Positions 46,762-57,360 of a stretch of DNA of 64,000 nt are shown here, one piece after another. Origin of the DNA: Lucifuga dentata (Eukaryota; Chordata; Actinopteri; Ophidiiformes; Bythitidae). Made by a program: the position numbers and the translations under genes. Within the stretch, counting starts at the first letter, position 1; every line of letters begins with the position of its first letter. The notes below the pieces were generated by a model. That model saw only the letters and a list, made by a program, of their open reading frames with translations. It was not told the DNA's origin and did no database searches. Location: assembly GCA_014773175.1 (NCBI GenBank), contig VXCM01001560.1, positions 37,309 to 101,308 on the forward strand, read 5' to 3'.

Positions 46762-47270
46762 AGGAGCATACTGGTGATTTTGTATGTTTGAGCCCAAACA
46801 TGCAAATACCACCAAACCACTGAAGCAGTAAATATTAGAATTATTTTTGCTACCTTCTAGATTGCCATTGCTTTCAGTTCTTTCCAGTATGCTAATAAAA
46901 TCAACTTGTAGAGACTGGAAGTGTGCTTTTTATCACAGCAATAAAAACATCTATTAAATTTTTTTGTAAAAGTTACTTAACTTAACTGATTCAACACAGA
47001 GCTACCTTGAACAAAAGGTGTGCCTCCACCAGGGAATATAGTCCCAGCAGAAGACGGCTTTTTACCAAGAAATTAAAATGGCTGTGCCTTCTATAATTGG
47101 GTGTAAGTGTTAGCAGGTGAAGCATTAAAGTTTAAGGTGGGTGTATCACCTGAACGTTTGAATTTGAAAGATTTGGGGATTTGGTAAAATAACATGAAAG
47201 CCAAAATATGGTTTTATGTTTTGGAAGATGGCTTGGGTAGGGTTAAGCATGCAAAATCACAAGATTACCA
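46762..47270. mobile_element. TTAA-family MITE, diverged copy
   Basis: Starts AGGAGCATACTGGTGATTTT after TTAA (46758-46761). The inner GCCTCCACCAGGGAATATAG block matches the other copies. The right end has decayed (GGGTTAAGCATGCAAAATCAC) near 47260. Confidence 0.7.
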
Positions 47271-48007
47271 AAAAGTCTGGCAAGTAAACAGCAAGCCTTG
47301 TTCTTAATTTTACTGTAAAATCTGGCTGCAAAACTTTTCCTATGTACCTGTTGTTGTTTTATAAAACAATATGTGCAAATGTCCTCTCTTATCTTTTATA
47401 AGGATACTGAAACAAAGCATTATAGTCATGTTGTTCTGCTGCTATAATGAGATTGTTACAGCAAAATAATGCAAATTCCTATAGATGTGTGCTCCTTTGC
47501 AAATAAACTGATTATAAATCTATTTCTGATAGTGAACTGTATTTCAGAAGACCATATATGTTGATTAAATGAATGACAACATACGATGCAAGGGTTAAAC
47601 TAAAACTTCTAACTACAATTAAAAGTTGTTTAGGAAAATAAAACCCAAATCATTGCTATGAACTGACAGGACATGACAGTAGCTGTGGCCAAATTAATTT
47701 CTTTTGATTAACTCAATAAGACCTTTGTTATCTTTCAGTTAAAGAGAGATTTCATTATTCAGATTAAAGCCAGTTGACAAGTTATTTCATGTTTTTCTTT
47801 TCTTACGGAGGCTATAAAAGCCACCACAGCATGAAAGTAAATTAAACTGATGTTGCTCCATAGACCAACATCATGATCAAGCAATTTCTTATTGGTCTGT
47901 TATCACAAATCTACTTGAAAATGATAATCGAGTGTCACTTTCATCACAAAAGAGCTAATTTCTTGAACAAATGTATATCAGTCAGAAACCAGGTAAACAC
48001 TACTTAC

Positions 48008-48580
48008 AATGTCTGAGTTCCGATCTGACACAAACTCTCAGCAGGTGACTGGTTGCAACACTTCACAGGTAAAGTCCATTTATCCTTAGAGTAGCGTTCA
48101 AGGTAGAAAACCACCAAACTAGCTCCTTAGTCAGAGTCAAGGCAATGCTGGGGAGGCAGGAGGTGCAGGTGTGAAGACAGCGAACCCAAACACAGGATCT
48201 AAAGTCATCCAACAGGTCCAACCTCAGCAGCCGACAAATATAACCTGGTGCTTTCCCACCAGCTCTGATGCATCGGGCCAAATAAATCAGTCCAGGAAGA
48301 GCAGGGCAAAGAGAGGAGAAGGGAGAGGGGTGAGGGAAGGAGATGGCGAGAAAGGGACTGAGGTGTGAAAACACAATGACACTCCCAAATTTTTCTTCAA
48401 ACTCCTCTATTCAGCTGCAGCTCTTAAAAAGTCCATTCTTGTGAACCAGGTTTGGGAGTCTGGTCTGACAGTTTAGACTGATGTTAAGACGCAACACAAC
48501 GCTGCTTCCACGGCGCTCAGGGATCGTGGACCAAAATCAGTGTGGTAACCTCATCCCACAGCAACCATGTATGGGCTGAA
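48008..48580 (-). other. Candidate svil first exon / 5' UTR
   Basis: A donor CATT|GTAAGTA lies at 48007. About 600 bp upstream (right) is a TATA/CArG-like box, placing a start near 48580. The exon would be C/T-rich leader. It contains a 103-codon upstream reading frame (48374-48063) beginning MFSHLSPFL. Its position at the right edge of the svil domain, 4.3 kb from the end of jcad, fits a first exon. No cDNA evidence is available here. Confidence 0.45.
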
Positions 48581-48608
48581 AGGAGCAGCCTTGACAGAGG
48601 GGCATCTG

Positions 48609-48618
48609 CCATAAATAG
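48609..48618 (-). promoter_or_regulatory. TATA/CArG-like box
   Basis: Minus-strand CTATTTATGG differs by one base from an SRF CArG box and contains a TATTTAT TATA-like core. It lies about 30 bp before the inferred svil start. Supervillin is muscle-expressed, so an SRF- or MEF2-type site would make sense, but this is inference from a short match. Confidence 0.35.
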
Positions 48619-49154
48619 CCAGGGAGCGTTAAACTCCCAGCTCAGAGGGATCGAATCAGCTGTTAGAACGAGAATCCAGCAGCACGGCAGCAGCTCCTCA
48701 ACTACAGCATTTTAATGTTTTTAGTACTGCAGCGTTGTCGATGTGCACGTAGTTACTGCAAGACTGTGTGTATTACTGTATAATTATCACTTCATACTTT
48801 AGTCTAAAGCAACCTGAAATGAATTCAACAGTAAGATGAGTTCCCGTTTCATCAGTTTTGTAAACAGATTCCGTAAGGTTGCATGTGTTTCAACAGTGGT
48901 TACACCCCCTGCTCACCACCTATGCTAAGCTTCATTTCTGTACTGAAATTACAAAAACTCTAGAGCAGAAGCACATAGCAAGCATATAAGTTTTAACAAA
49001 AAATATTATTATTATTAATATTAAACTTTAAAACAACACATTTTTTAATTAAACCTATTTTATTTGGAATTAATTTGCCACAAAACAGAATTTCCATTGA
49101 TTCTCTGCAGAAGTTTCTAGAGTCAGGTAGCATGTCACTAGGGAGCATTCTAAG

Positions 49155-49185
<31 letters not shown>

Positions 49186-49771
49186 TAAATATTTATGGAA
49201 AGTTGTTGCAATTATTGTTTTCGTCTCCAAAAATGGGAATGAGAGGGAGCAAGAATGCAAACAATGTTTTTCCTACAAATGTTAGAGAAAGAAAGAAAAG
49301 AAAATGAAGGTTGGGACAAAATATTTATCAAAAATTCATGACTTTCTTACTTATACAAAGCTTTGATATGAATAAGTGTAGTACTTCAGCTTTTGGTACA
49401 CTGAAAAGTGTCACAATCTCAGCTGTTTCAGCTTTAAGGTCTTTACACATGAATTTTATAATTGAACTTTTCACATTTGTGCATGTGGGTGTGAGTATAT
49501 TTGAATATGTGCAAGTTGTTGCCATCACCTAGGGAATGGACGCTAGAAAAATCAGGTAAAGGCTTCTGCTGTCTTCAGGTTCTCTGATGGAAACAACGAA
49601 GCAAACATGACTTCATGGTTTGAGGTTTCCGCACGTTGCATGGAACATCTGTTAAAGTTTGTCTCCATCTTGTGGGTTTATGGTAGCTAATGCAGGCTAT
49701 ACAGTCTATGTCTTACTTTCCCTTCAGTTTGTGGACAGTCTTTATATTAGGAGTAGTTTTTAACTGGGGGG

Positions 49772-50440
49772 GTAAAATAATAATAATAATTTTAAAAAAA
49801 ACCCGACACCCCTAAGGGGACATGAAAAAAAAAATCAGTTGGAGGTTAAAAAAAAACTTATTTTTTTCTGTTTTTTTTTTTTTTTTTTTNTTTTCTCTTC
49901 TGAAACGTACTAAAAATAGGTCAAAGCTACAGCGCATGCTACGGAGCTGTTTTGCTACTGTTTAAGGAACGGTTTCCGGTTAGGTAAATGCTAATGCTAG
50001 CTAGCAGCTAACGCGTCTGTGACTGTACCCACTACAAGTTCCAATGAAAAAACAAGTAAATGAATAAAGTCACTAACTAACTGCTACTTTTGACAATGTT
50101 CTAGTGTTTGGCAGTTTCAACAGTGTATTTTTGTGCATTTATAATGGTTAATTCTTCTTTTAGGAGAGTTGACTTAACTCAAATAGTAGCAAAACAGCTC
50201 CGTAGCATGCGCTGTAGCTTTGACCTATTTTTAGTACGTTTAGGAGGAAAAAAGAAAAAAAAACAGAAAGCGAAAAAAAACCCGAGAAAAAAAAACAAGG
50301 AGAAAAAAACAACGAAAAAAAAAAAACCAGAGAAAAAAATGTTTTTTTTAAACCTCCAATTGATTTTTTTTTTTTTTTNTTTTTTTTTTTTTTTTTACCC
50401 ACTTTATTATTATTTTTTCACACATGACCCCTAAGGGACA
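49772..50440. mobile_element. Long-inverted-repeat element, copy 2
   Basis: Right end CACACATGACCCCTAAGGGA; left end partly lost (CACCCCTAAGGGGACATG at about 49806). The central AATGCTAGCTAGCAGCTAAC and the GTAGCATGCGCTGTAGCTTT block match copy 1. Assembly junctions at 49890 and 50379 in its T tracts. Confidence 0.75.
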
Positions 50441-51409
50441 TTTTTTTTCTTATAATGTTATTAAATGTGTCCATGCAAAACTATTAGCTGTTGCAATCCA
50501 TTTGTTCCACTCACATTCTGCTGTCCTGTTTCTTCTTACTGCATCTGTAACCCTAAATCAGGGATCCTTGGGGCGTTGGTACAATCCCGAATACAGTCTG
50601 TTGATGTAGAAGAAGGACAACTGTCAGAGTGCCATTACTGGAATAACTTATTCCCCCTGTGACAGAGGCGAGCAGGCCTGACAGGTGCACAGCGATAACA
50701 CATATACTGAGCGCTGCCCCTTTACAAAAAAGCAGCTGTGACGGAGGAACAACTGGAGGGCTTAGAAAGGGATGAAGGGTGTGAAGAAAAGTTCTGTTCC
50801 CATACACAGTACAAAAAAGTGTTGGATATTACTAGATATTTGTATATATGTGATTAACTCCTCTTGATATTGTACATGAAAGTGTATGACAGGGATTGAC
50901 TGGCAGATAATGGGGTAAATTCATAAAAGAGAATGTGTGTGAGATCTGATCAAAGCTTGCCATTTAAATCTGACTGATCAGCTGAGTGGGCTTAAATATC
51001 AAATTTAATAATCGTTAACACGTGAGACAACTACAGTTTCATACCACTGATTTTTACCACCAGACTCAAACAGGTCTTAATTTTTATGTGTCATGTGTTT
51101 TACAAATCACTTACCTGACATGTAAATACTGCAGTAATTCCTCCTTCAGTGCAAATGTTGGAAATGAGGGGAAATGACTGCACGGTGGTGTTTGCCTTTA
51201 TCGACACTCTGCCTGTTGCTGTGTTTCACAAATTCTCCCCAATGGATTTTAATTTCATTTTGGCAAAAATATAAAATATTCAACTGATGAATGTTTAATC
51301 CTAGAGTTACAGATCCTACTCTTCTGTGATAATGGTGCATGTAATTTATATATTGTTAGATAAATGATAAGTACAGCAGCAGTAGTTGCATGTCATAAAG
51401 CTGCAATTC

Positions 51410-51560
51410 TCCATTTGTCCACCAGTGGCCACCCTTGAGCTTCCCTCCTTTGCTCAATCGCTTGACACACTCACCTGTTCCCAATTCTTTAATCAGCCCC
51501 TGATCAATATATAGAGCCATTTCACTTTGTTCTGTTAGGGATAGTTGTTGCATTCTAGCT
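51410..51560. repeat. Second copy of the 9722 repeat
   Basis: Shares TGTCCACCAG...CACCC.TGAG.TTCCCTCC...CTCACCTGTTCCCAATTC with the 9.7-kb copy, then ATATATAGAGCC in place of its TATA-like box. Only the front half is present. Confidence 0.45.
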
Positions 51561-52854
51561 TGTTCTAGCCTTTTTCAACAGTCGTTCCTGCTCTGCTTGC
51601 CTGTTTAAGTTGTTCATGTATTTTTAATTTTTATCTCGATGCAACTATAAGTTTTTCTGTAGAGGTGCTTTTTAACTCACAGCGAAGTGAAAGTTTCCAC
51701 TTGATCCAGTTTATCTCCAGTATCTGCCGAAGTTCCCTCGAGCATAAAGCACAGGGGGACTTTAAAAGGAAAACCTGCCTGGATCAAAAAGCATTACATA
51801 ATTATGAAATACAAAGCAAATACTAATCAGACTGCCCGCTCTCCTCTCCAGCATGCAGAGACGTGTGAACATCGTCTGAGGATGGATGCCCTCCAAGCCT
51901 CTCAGAGCATGCTGGGAGGTTTTTATGAGGTTCAGCTCAAGTATTGTCTTGCCATTGCTTTGATCCAGCGAGTGGAGCTCAGTGTGACAGTCTGGCAGGG
52001 TAATTGAGCTGAAATTGCCACACAAGCATGTGTGAAAACTCACAGATTCACACACACATAAACATGCTTTTTCTGTTTATTTCTGTTGTCTCGCAGTTCG
52101 AGCATGAGAAACTAGAATTGTATTTGAAAACTAGAAAAGCAGTCATTAGAGCTCATAACTCTACCAAGCCTAGACAAAATTTATCTTGGTCTTATCCTGG
52201 CCTAAACAGAAAGAGACAATTATAATAAACAAAATATTTTTCAGGATCTATTTCCATAACACTGTTAGCATGTTGCTGAATCAGCATCATCTCAGCTATG
52301 CATTAGTTGCTGCATGCTAGTCCTGTTTGTTAATGCAGTGCAATTCCAATAATGTGATCCCTGTCCAGTAATCTTATTCTGCCAGATGCGGATCCTAATC
52401 TGGCTGGGGACCAAATTGAATTAGTCTATCATGGGATAAAAATAGTTAATTTTTCAATGAAATTTGTATATTATTTTTGAAGAAACTGACAAAAATCTAT
52501 TTAAACTATGTTAAATTAATGTTAAGAAATGATTTTTTTATTTTTTTTATTTCTGCATCCACCTCTGCACCCGGATCCACACCAAAATTTAATGAGTTCT
52601 TTCCTGGGTCATGCCTCGCCCTTCCACCAAGTTTTGTAAAAATCTGTTGAGAACTTTTTGAGTAAACTTTTGAGAAACTTTTTTGGTGGAGGTAATGAAA
52701 TATCCAAGATTTTAAAGATTGCTGAGAAGGAAAACCAGCTCAATATTTACTGCTGGTGATGTTTTCTGGTACCCTGAGCCATTCCCTTAGAAAACAGAAT
52801 AGCAGTTGTCATGTATAAAACAATTCCGGATGGCAATCGACCACAAACAAACAC

Positions 52855-55800
52855 AACTTTCATGCAAAGAGTTTATTTATGAATCAGACTGCAGTATCAT
52901 ACAACAGTAGCACAATCATATGACTATGGATTATGCTCAGATCTATAGTTACAAAGATAAAGGCATGTTTTAAAGGAAAAAAAATGAATGAGTTCTTTTT
53001 CTGAATTACTCTAAAAATAGCTTTTAAATACTTGGCATAGTTTAGTAAATTAAATTATGAAACACAATGTTTTGCCCACCAGTTTTTACTATTGGAGTAC
53101 CAAATGCAAATATACTTTATGAAAAACATTTTTTTCCTTCTCTCTCTTGCATTTCATGCAAGGAAGAAAAAAAGATGTCAGTGAGTACAAAAAGCACTTA
53201 AATCTCATATGAAAATAGAAAATATTACAAGTGTGCATAATTACTTCATGTTGCACATAACCTGCAGTACAAAAAGTCAAATGACACTATGTTCAAGTGT
53301 ACCTGACATGCCAATTATTGGGGGGGCATATGTACTGAAATAGCTTTTAGTGTAGTCAGGGGCAGTTTACACACAAGACTGAGACTGGGCCGTTCAGTCC
53401 TTAAAATGAATTGAAAATGAGATGTCAGAAATGATGAGCGTGCCAGCTTGTCCTCCCTGTGATGCTGACTATGGGCTTGTTCTAAAACACTGAATCTCAT
53501 CCTGGAGTTAGTAAATTAATGCTTTCACCGTTGTTTGAAGTTCAGAGTTTTGATTCAGTGTTTTCTACAGATAAACAGCGTGAAGAGCGGACACAATCCT
53601 CGTTGCTACTGTACCTCTCCACCTGCAGAAATAGCAGAATGGTAAGTTGTTTGTAAAAACTTAAGACATAAAACAGTGCTGAGTAAGTTCATATTTGGCA
53701 TTGCCTGGAGTATAATGTAATGCACACATAATAAGGCGACATGATTATTCCAAATTTACAGGAAATGTGTGTTGGAGTTGATCAAATGCTACAGCTGTAA
53801 AATGCTACATAACAATCAAGTGATATTTGATAAATGATTCCACAATGATGAGTTCCTACAGATCTGTTGTTGATACATTGCACCAATGCAGCACCGCTGC
53901 TGCAGAAAAACCACGTAACTGCAAATTTGGTTCCAATTTTCCTCATAATGAGAAAGTGGAGAGTCAGCTTTATAAACTTACGCTTTGAAATTTTGTAAAA
54001 TTTCATTGTATTATTTCTAAAACATACAGAGTTACGGTTGATGTAATCATTTCTTCATGTGCAAATACGTGGTTTTCAGCCAAAAAAGTAACTACCACAG
54101 AACCATTCATTAAAATGAAGGAAGGAAGGGAGTAAAAGGAAGGAAGGAAAAAAAATGAAAAGAAATATTTTGTCAATTTTATTGTAAAATCATGTCTCTA
54201 TGAACCAACAACAGAGCAGTACATGGTTTGGATTGGAAGACATACAAAGACAAAAATAAGACACGGGCCACGTGTGACCATCAATACAGGAAATACAGCT
54301 AAAATGGATCGATGTATCAAATATCACAGGAGCGTCCAACATTGACTCTGTTAGCGTGAAAAAGCACTATCGAATAAGAAATCATGGCACAATCAGAAAG
54401 TTTCCATCACATCAGCACTCGCGATGATGAACCCTATCGCTCGCTAAAACCTACTTGTGTGATCAAGGCACACCGCAGGGCCATCCCGTCTTCCATCATT
54501 CCGGTAGATTTTAAAGCACTAGAAAATTCTGTTTACTCTCAGTATGATACTTTAGAGACGTATGATACTTTCAGCTTGATAAAAGTGTGGAGAAATAAAA
54601 TTTCATGGTTAAATACAAAATATCTCTTAAAATATTTAAAATATACTTTATTTTGTACATTATGCAAACTGATTAACAATTCAATGATAACAAAAATAAA
54701 TATTCGGTGAAATGCCGTCTCTTTGCGATACAGATGTATGAACATAGATATATATATATATGATGAAGTTAAGCACCCACCCCTAGTTAAGCGCCCATAT
54801 ACCCTGACACGATTCCATATCCCTGTAATATGATTCCAATGACACATTCACATTAAAACTCCTGACAATGGTTCCTACAGGTAGTTCCACTACACCACTG
54901 AGCTGTTTGTACAACAATATTGCTCTACGTATCATTTTTGTTCTACATCCATATATCCATCTTTAATGTTTACCAAAGTTGCCGACCTCCACTTCAACTC
55001 AAACCGTGCCTTTATTGCTTCCTGAAATTACCTGGAATTGGGAGCTATACATCTGAATGATCAGGGGACCAACCAGAGACTTAATCTGATCCAACCAAGA
55101 ACCCACGTCGTGATAAAGAAGGCAGCTCTCCCTCTCCCGTGTAGAACGAATGTATCGTATAATAGGTCTTTCGGCTATCATGTCATATGGTATAGAGTCA
55201 CTCTTCATTGAAGAGCTCCACGGGTTATGGTTACAGAGCGTAGGAAAGCAATGAGACTGGGCACAATGTCGTAAAAAAAGAAAGGCTGATTGATCTGGTA
55301 TGATAATCAAAACAGTTCTTGAGCCAAAGACAGTGATGTCCAGTTCGAGAACAGCCATCGCCTCGCCGCAACAATCACACATACAGTTAAATTTGGTGTA
55401 GTTTGAAAGCAACAAAACAGGTTTGTGACAACAACTCTCCTATGTCTACGTTAAGTAAAACCTAAGCGCTTACATTCATATCAGTAATATCTCTCCCGTA
55501 AACAAACAGAATCGCTCAGTATGCTGAGAATGACTCGACTGTACTCATCATGAACATTTCAGACGTTCTAGTATGCACGACAGAATTGCATAATGTCTGC
55601 CAATGAGAAAAGCATAGGGAGGATAGAATAGAAAGGACAAGCCGCTACAAGAAGACTAACTAGTAGAAACCCTATAAGAGGATGGGGTTGGGGATGGAGG
55701 AGAGATGGGGGAGTGGGAAGTCAGTTAGGGGAGAACTGGGAGAGGGTCGGGGTAGGATGGAAGTTGCCTCCCAAGTTGATAGGGCACCTCCCTTTGGCAG

Positions 55801-55986
55801 TGGAACAGCACTCTTAGTAGTCAACGCAGCGCTGAGGGTGAGGGTGTACACAATGCTCTTGTCGGACAAGAAGGCCATTTCAGTGTCGATGAGATGAAGG
55901 CATTCTAGTAGGCAGCCAGGTCACAGTGTTGGAGCTAAAAACCTCAGATGGAGATGATGGACGCAGTTTTTCTACACTGTCTCTGC
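52855..55986 (-). other. jcad: jcad 3' untranslated region
   Basis: About 3.1 kb follows the stop without recognisable coding sequence. Minus-strand AATAAA occurs at 52877-52872, followed by a GT-rich stretch (GTTGTGTTTGTTTGTGG), a good cleavage site for the distal end. Earlier AATAAA signals at about 54653-54648 and 54181 could give shorter 3' ends. The longest internal frames (for example 55415-54999) are not recognised and I treat them as non-coding. Confidence 0.6.
52872..52877 (-). terminator. jcad: Distal polyadenylation signal of jcad
   Basis: AATAAA on the minus strand with a GT-rich downstream element within 15-35 bp. It lies in the correct orientation at the left edge of the inferred jcad transcript. 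Confidence 0.6.
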
Positions 55987-56006
55987 TCAGCTGGTATCGT
56001 TCGGTT
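55987..56006 (-). CDS. jcad: Probable last jcad coding exon (short)
   Basis: A strong acceptor (CTTCTTCTTTATGTCCCAG) precedes 56006. With the phase-1 exit of the main exon it gives E-P-N-D-T-S and TGA at 55989-55987. This does not look like the mammalian C-terminus. Another frame of the same exon is open for 41 codons (TERYQLSRDSVEKLRP..., ending MPSSHRH) and looks more protein-like. It would need one additional small exon or another donor, so the exact C-terminus is unresolved. Confidence 0.5.
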
Positions 56007-56172
56007 CTGGGACATAAAGAAGAAGAAGATTCACTCACAGGAAGTTGTGTCTATTGTGGTAATAATTATCAATTTGCTGAGGAGGGTGGAGGACGAGCGA
56101 TATCTTTGACAATGACACCATCTTGTGGAGGTAACTGTGACTGCATGGCCTATTGATTGGTTTTGCTGAGTC

Positions 56173-56784
56173 AAGGCCGTAATTATATTATATATTGGGG
56201 GGGNCCCCCCCCAAATATATTGATATAAAAAAATATAAATAAAAAAATTCTATGCTACGACAAGAAACCATGCACCACTGTCCAAAATAATCATTCGTAA
56301 ATGTAATCATAACAGTGGTTTATATTATGTTGAGAATTCTTCATGTTCAGAGACATTTATGTTATAATATTACATTAATAATAATTATATACAGTATTAA
56401 TATATTTATATTGAGTTATTGTGCTACATGAACCTTATGTAGCACAATAACNATATACAGTATTAATATATTTATATTGAGTTATTGTGCTACATGAACC
56501 TTATGTAGCACAATAACTTGATTGTCTTACTGTATGTCATGATGTTGCACTTATAGTTGATGTTAAGCGTATTTACAGCTGTAATGTTGGTAAAGACTTA
56601 AGTAATTAACATTAGCCTGCCCTGTTCGGAAATTAGCCTCGCTAAGTGTTAAACTAACTGGCTAGCCTAGCTAGCAAGAGGCTGAGAGGAGTTTTAGTAC
56701 CTGAGGAGGCTTAAGATATGGCTTAGATCATCGATGAATGTGGCCAATTTTCCCCCCCAATGTTGACACCATGGCTATGGCCTA
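56173..56784. mobile_element. Decayed DNA element in the jcad intron
   Basis: Left end AAGGCCGTAATTATATTATATATTGGGGGGG and right end CCCCCCCAATGTTGACACCATGGCTATGGCC form imperfect inverted repeats with a G/C tract. N56204 lies between a G run and a C run. The inner CTGGCTAGCCTAGCTAGCAAG has no coding potential. Looks like a non-autonomous hAT-like repeat; class uncertain. Confidence 0.5.
56416..56519. repeat. Stem-loop GTTATTGTGCTACAT, duplicated at an assembly junction
   Basis: GTTATTGTGCTACAT-GAACCTT-ATGTAGCACAATAAC is a perfect 15-bp stem. The whole block is printed twice around N56452, so only one stem is probably real. Confidence 0.8.
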
Positions 56785-57360
56785 GTGCTGAATTTTGAGT
56801 TTTGACTAAATAAAAAATGAAAAATCTCAAATCTCACAAATTTAATATATTGTGAAGAAAAAACAAAGTGTACTTAAAATATTTCTGGCAATGCAGTTCA
56901 ACATGTCTGTTCTAGAATAAAGGCCTTGGTGACGTAGAGGGCACTGCACAAAGTCAGGAGAAACCTCTATGACATCACAGGGGTTACTTTGTGTCAGAGC
57001 TGAAAACTAAAAACTAAAGACTAAAAAGCCAATAAAGCCTCTTGTAGGGCTTCTTACCAAATTCAACTTCCTGTCTTCTTGACTTTAATTTTCAAACTAG
57101 TCATCTTCAGCACCAACAGGAAGTAACCCTTGTGATGTCATAGGGTCAGCTTCCCTGACTTTGCCATTCATGTACTTTGAATTAAAAAAAAGAAGCTTTT
57201 TTTACAGTTTGAAGCCCTGTAAAACTAGTTGGAAAAAGATGTGATGAACAAATATTTAACATTTAATTATAATAAATTTCACAAAACAAGCAAATGACCC
57301 TGTTAGCTTTCACTAATGCAGCAAATCAAAATTTCATGGGGTCTAATTTTCTTATCTTAC
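56785..57360. other. jcad intron, remainder
   Basis: No gene seen. Two related passages (CCTCTATGACATCACAGGGG... and AACCCTTGTGATGTCATAGGG) face each other around 57040, suggesting an old inverted-repeat insertion. Confidence 0.4.

Larger units (their letters stand above)
48720..52854. other. Intergenic interval between jcad and svil
   Basis: No gene seen. It contains a (CA)n run at 49154-49182, the long-inverted-repeat element copy 2, the CACCTGTTCCCAATTC repeat at 51410-51560 and a repeat fragment at 52541-52700. Promoter elements of svil, if present, would be at its left edge. Confidence 0.6.

Noticed and set aside
54999..55415. 138-codon frame on the minus strand, possibly a small gene
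   Set aside because: No family resemblance, no splice or promoter context, and it lies inside the inferred jcad 3' UTR.
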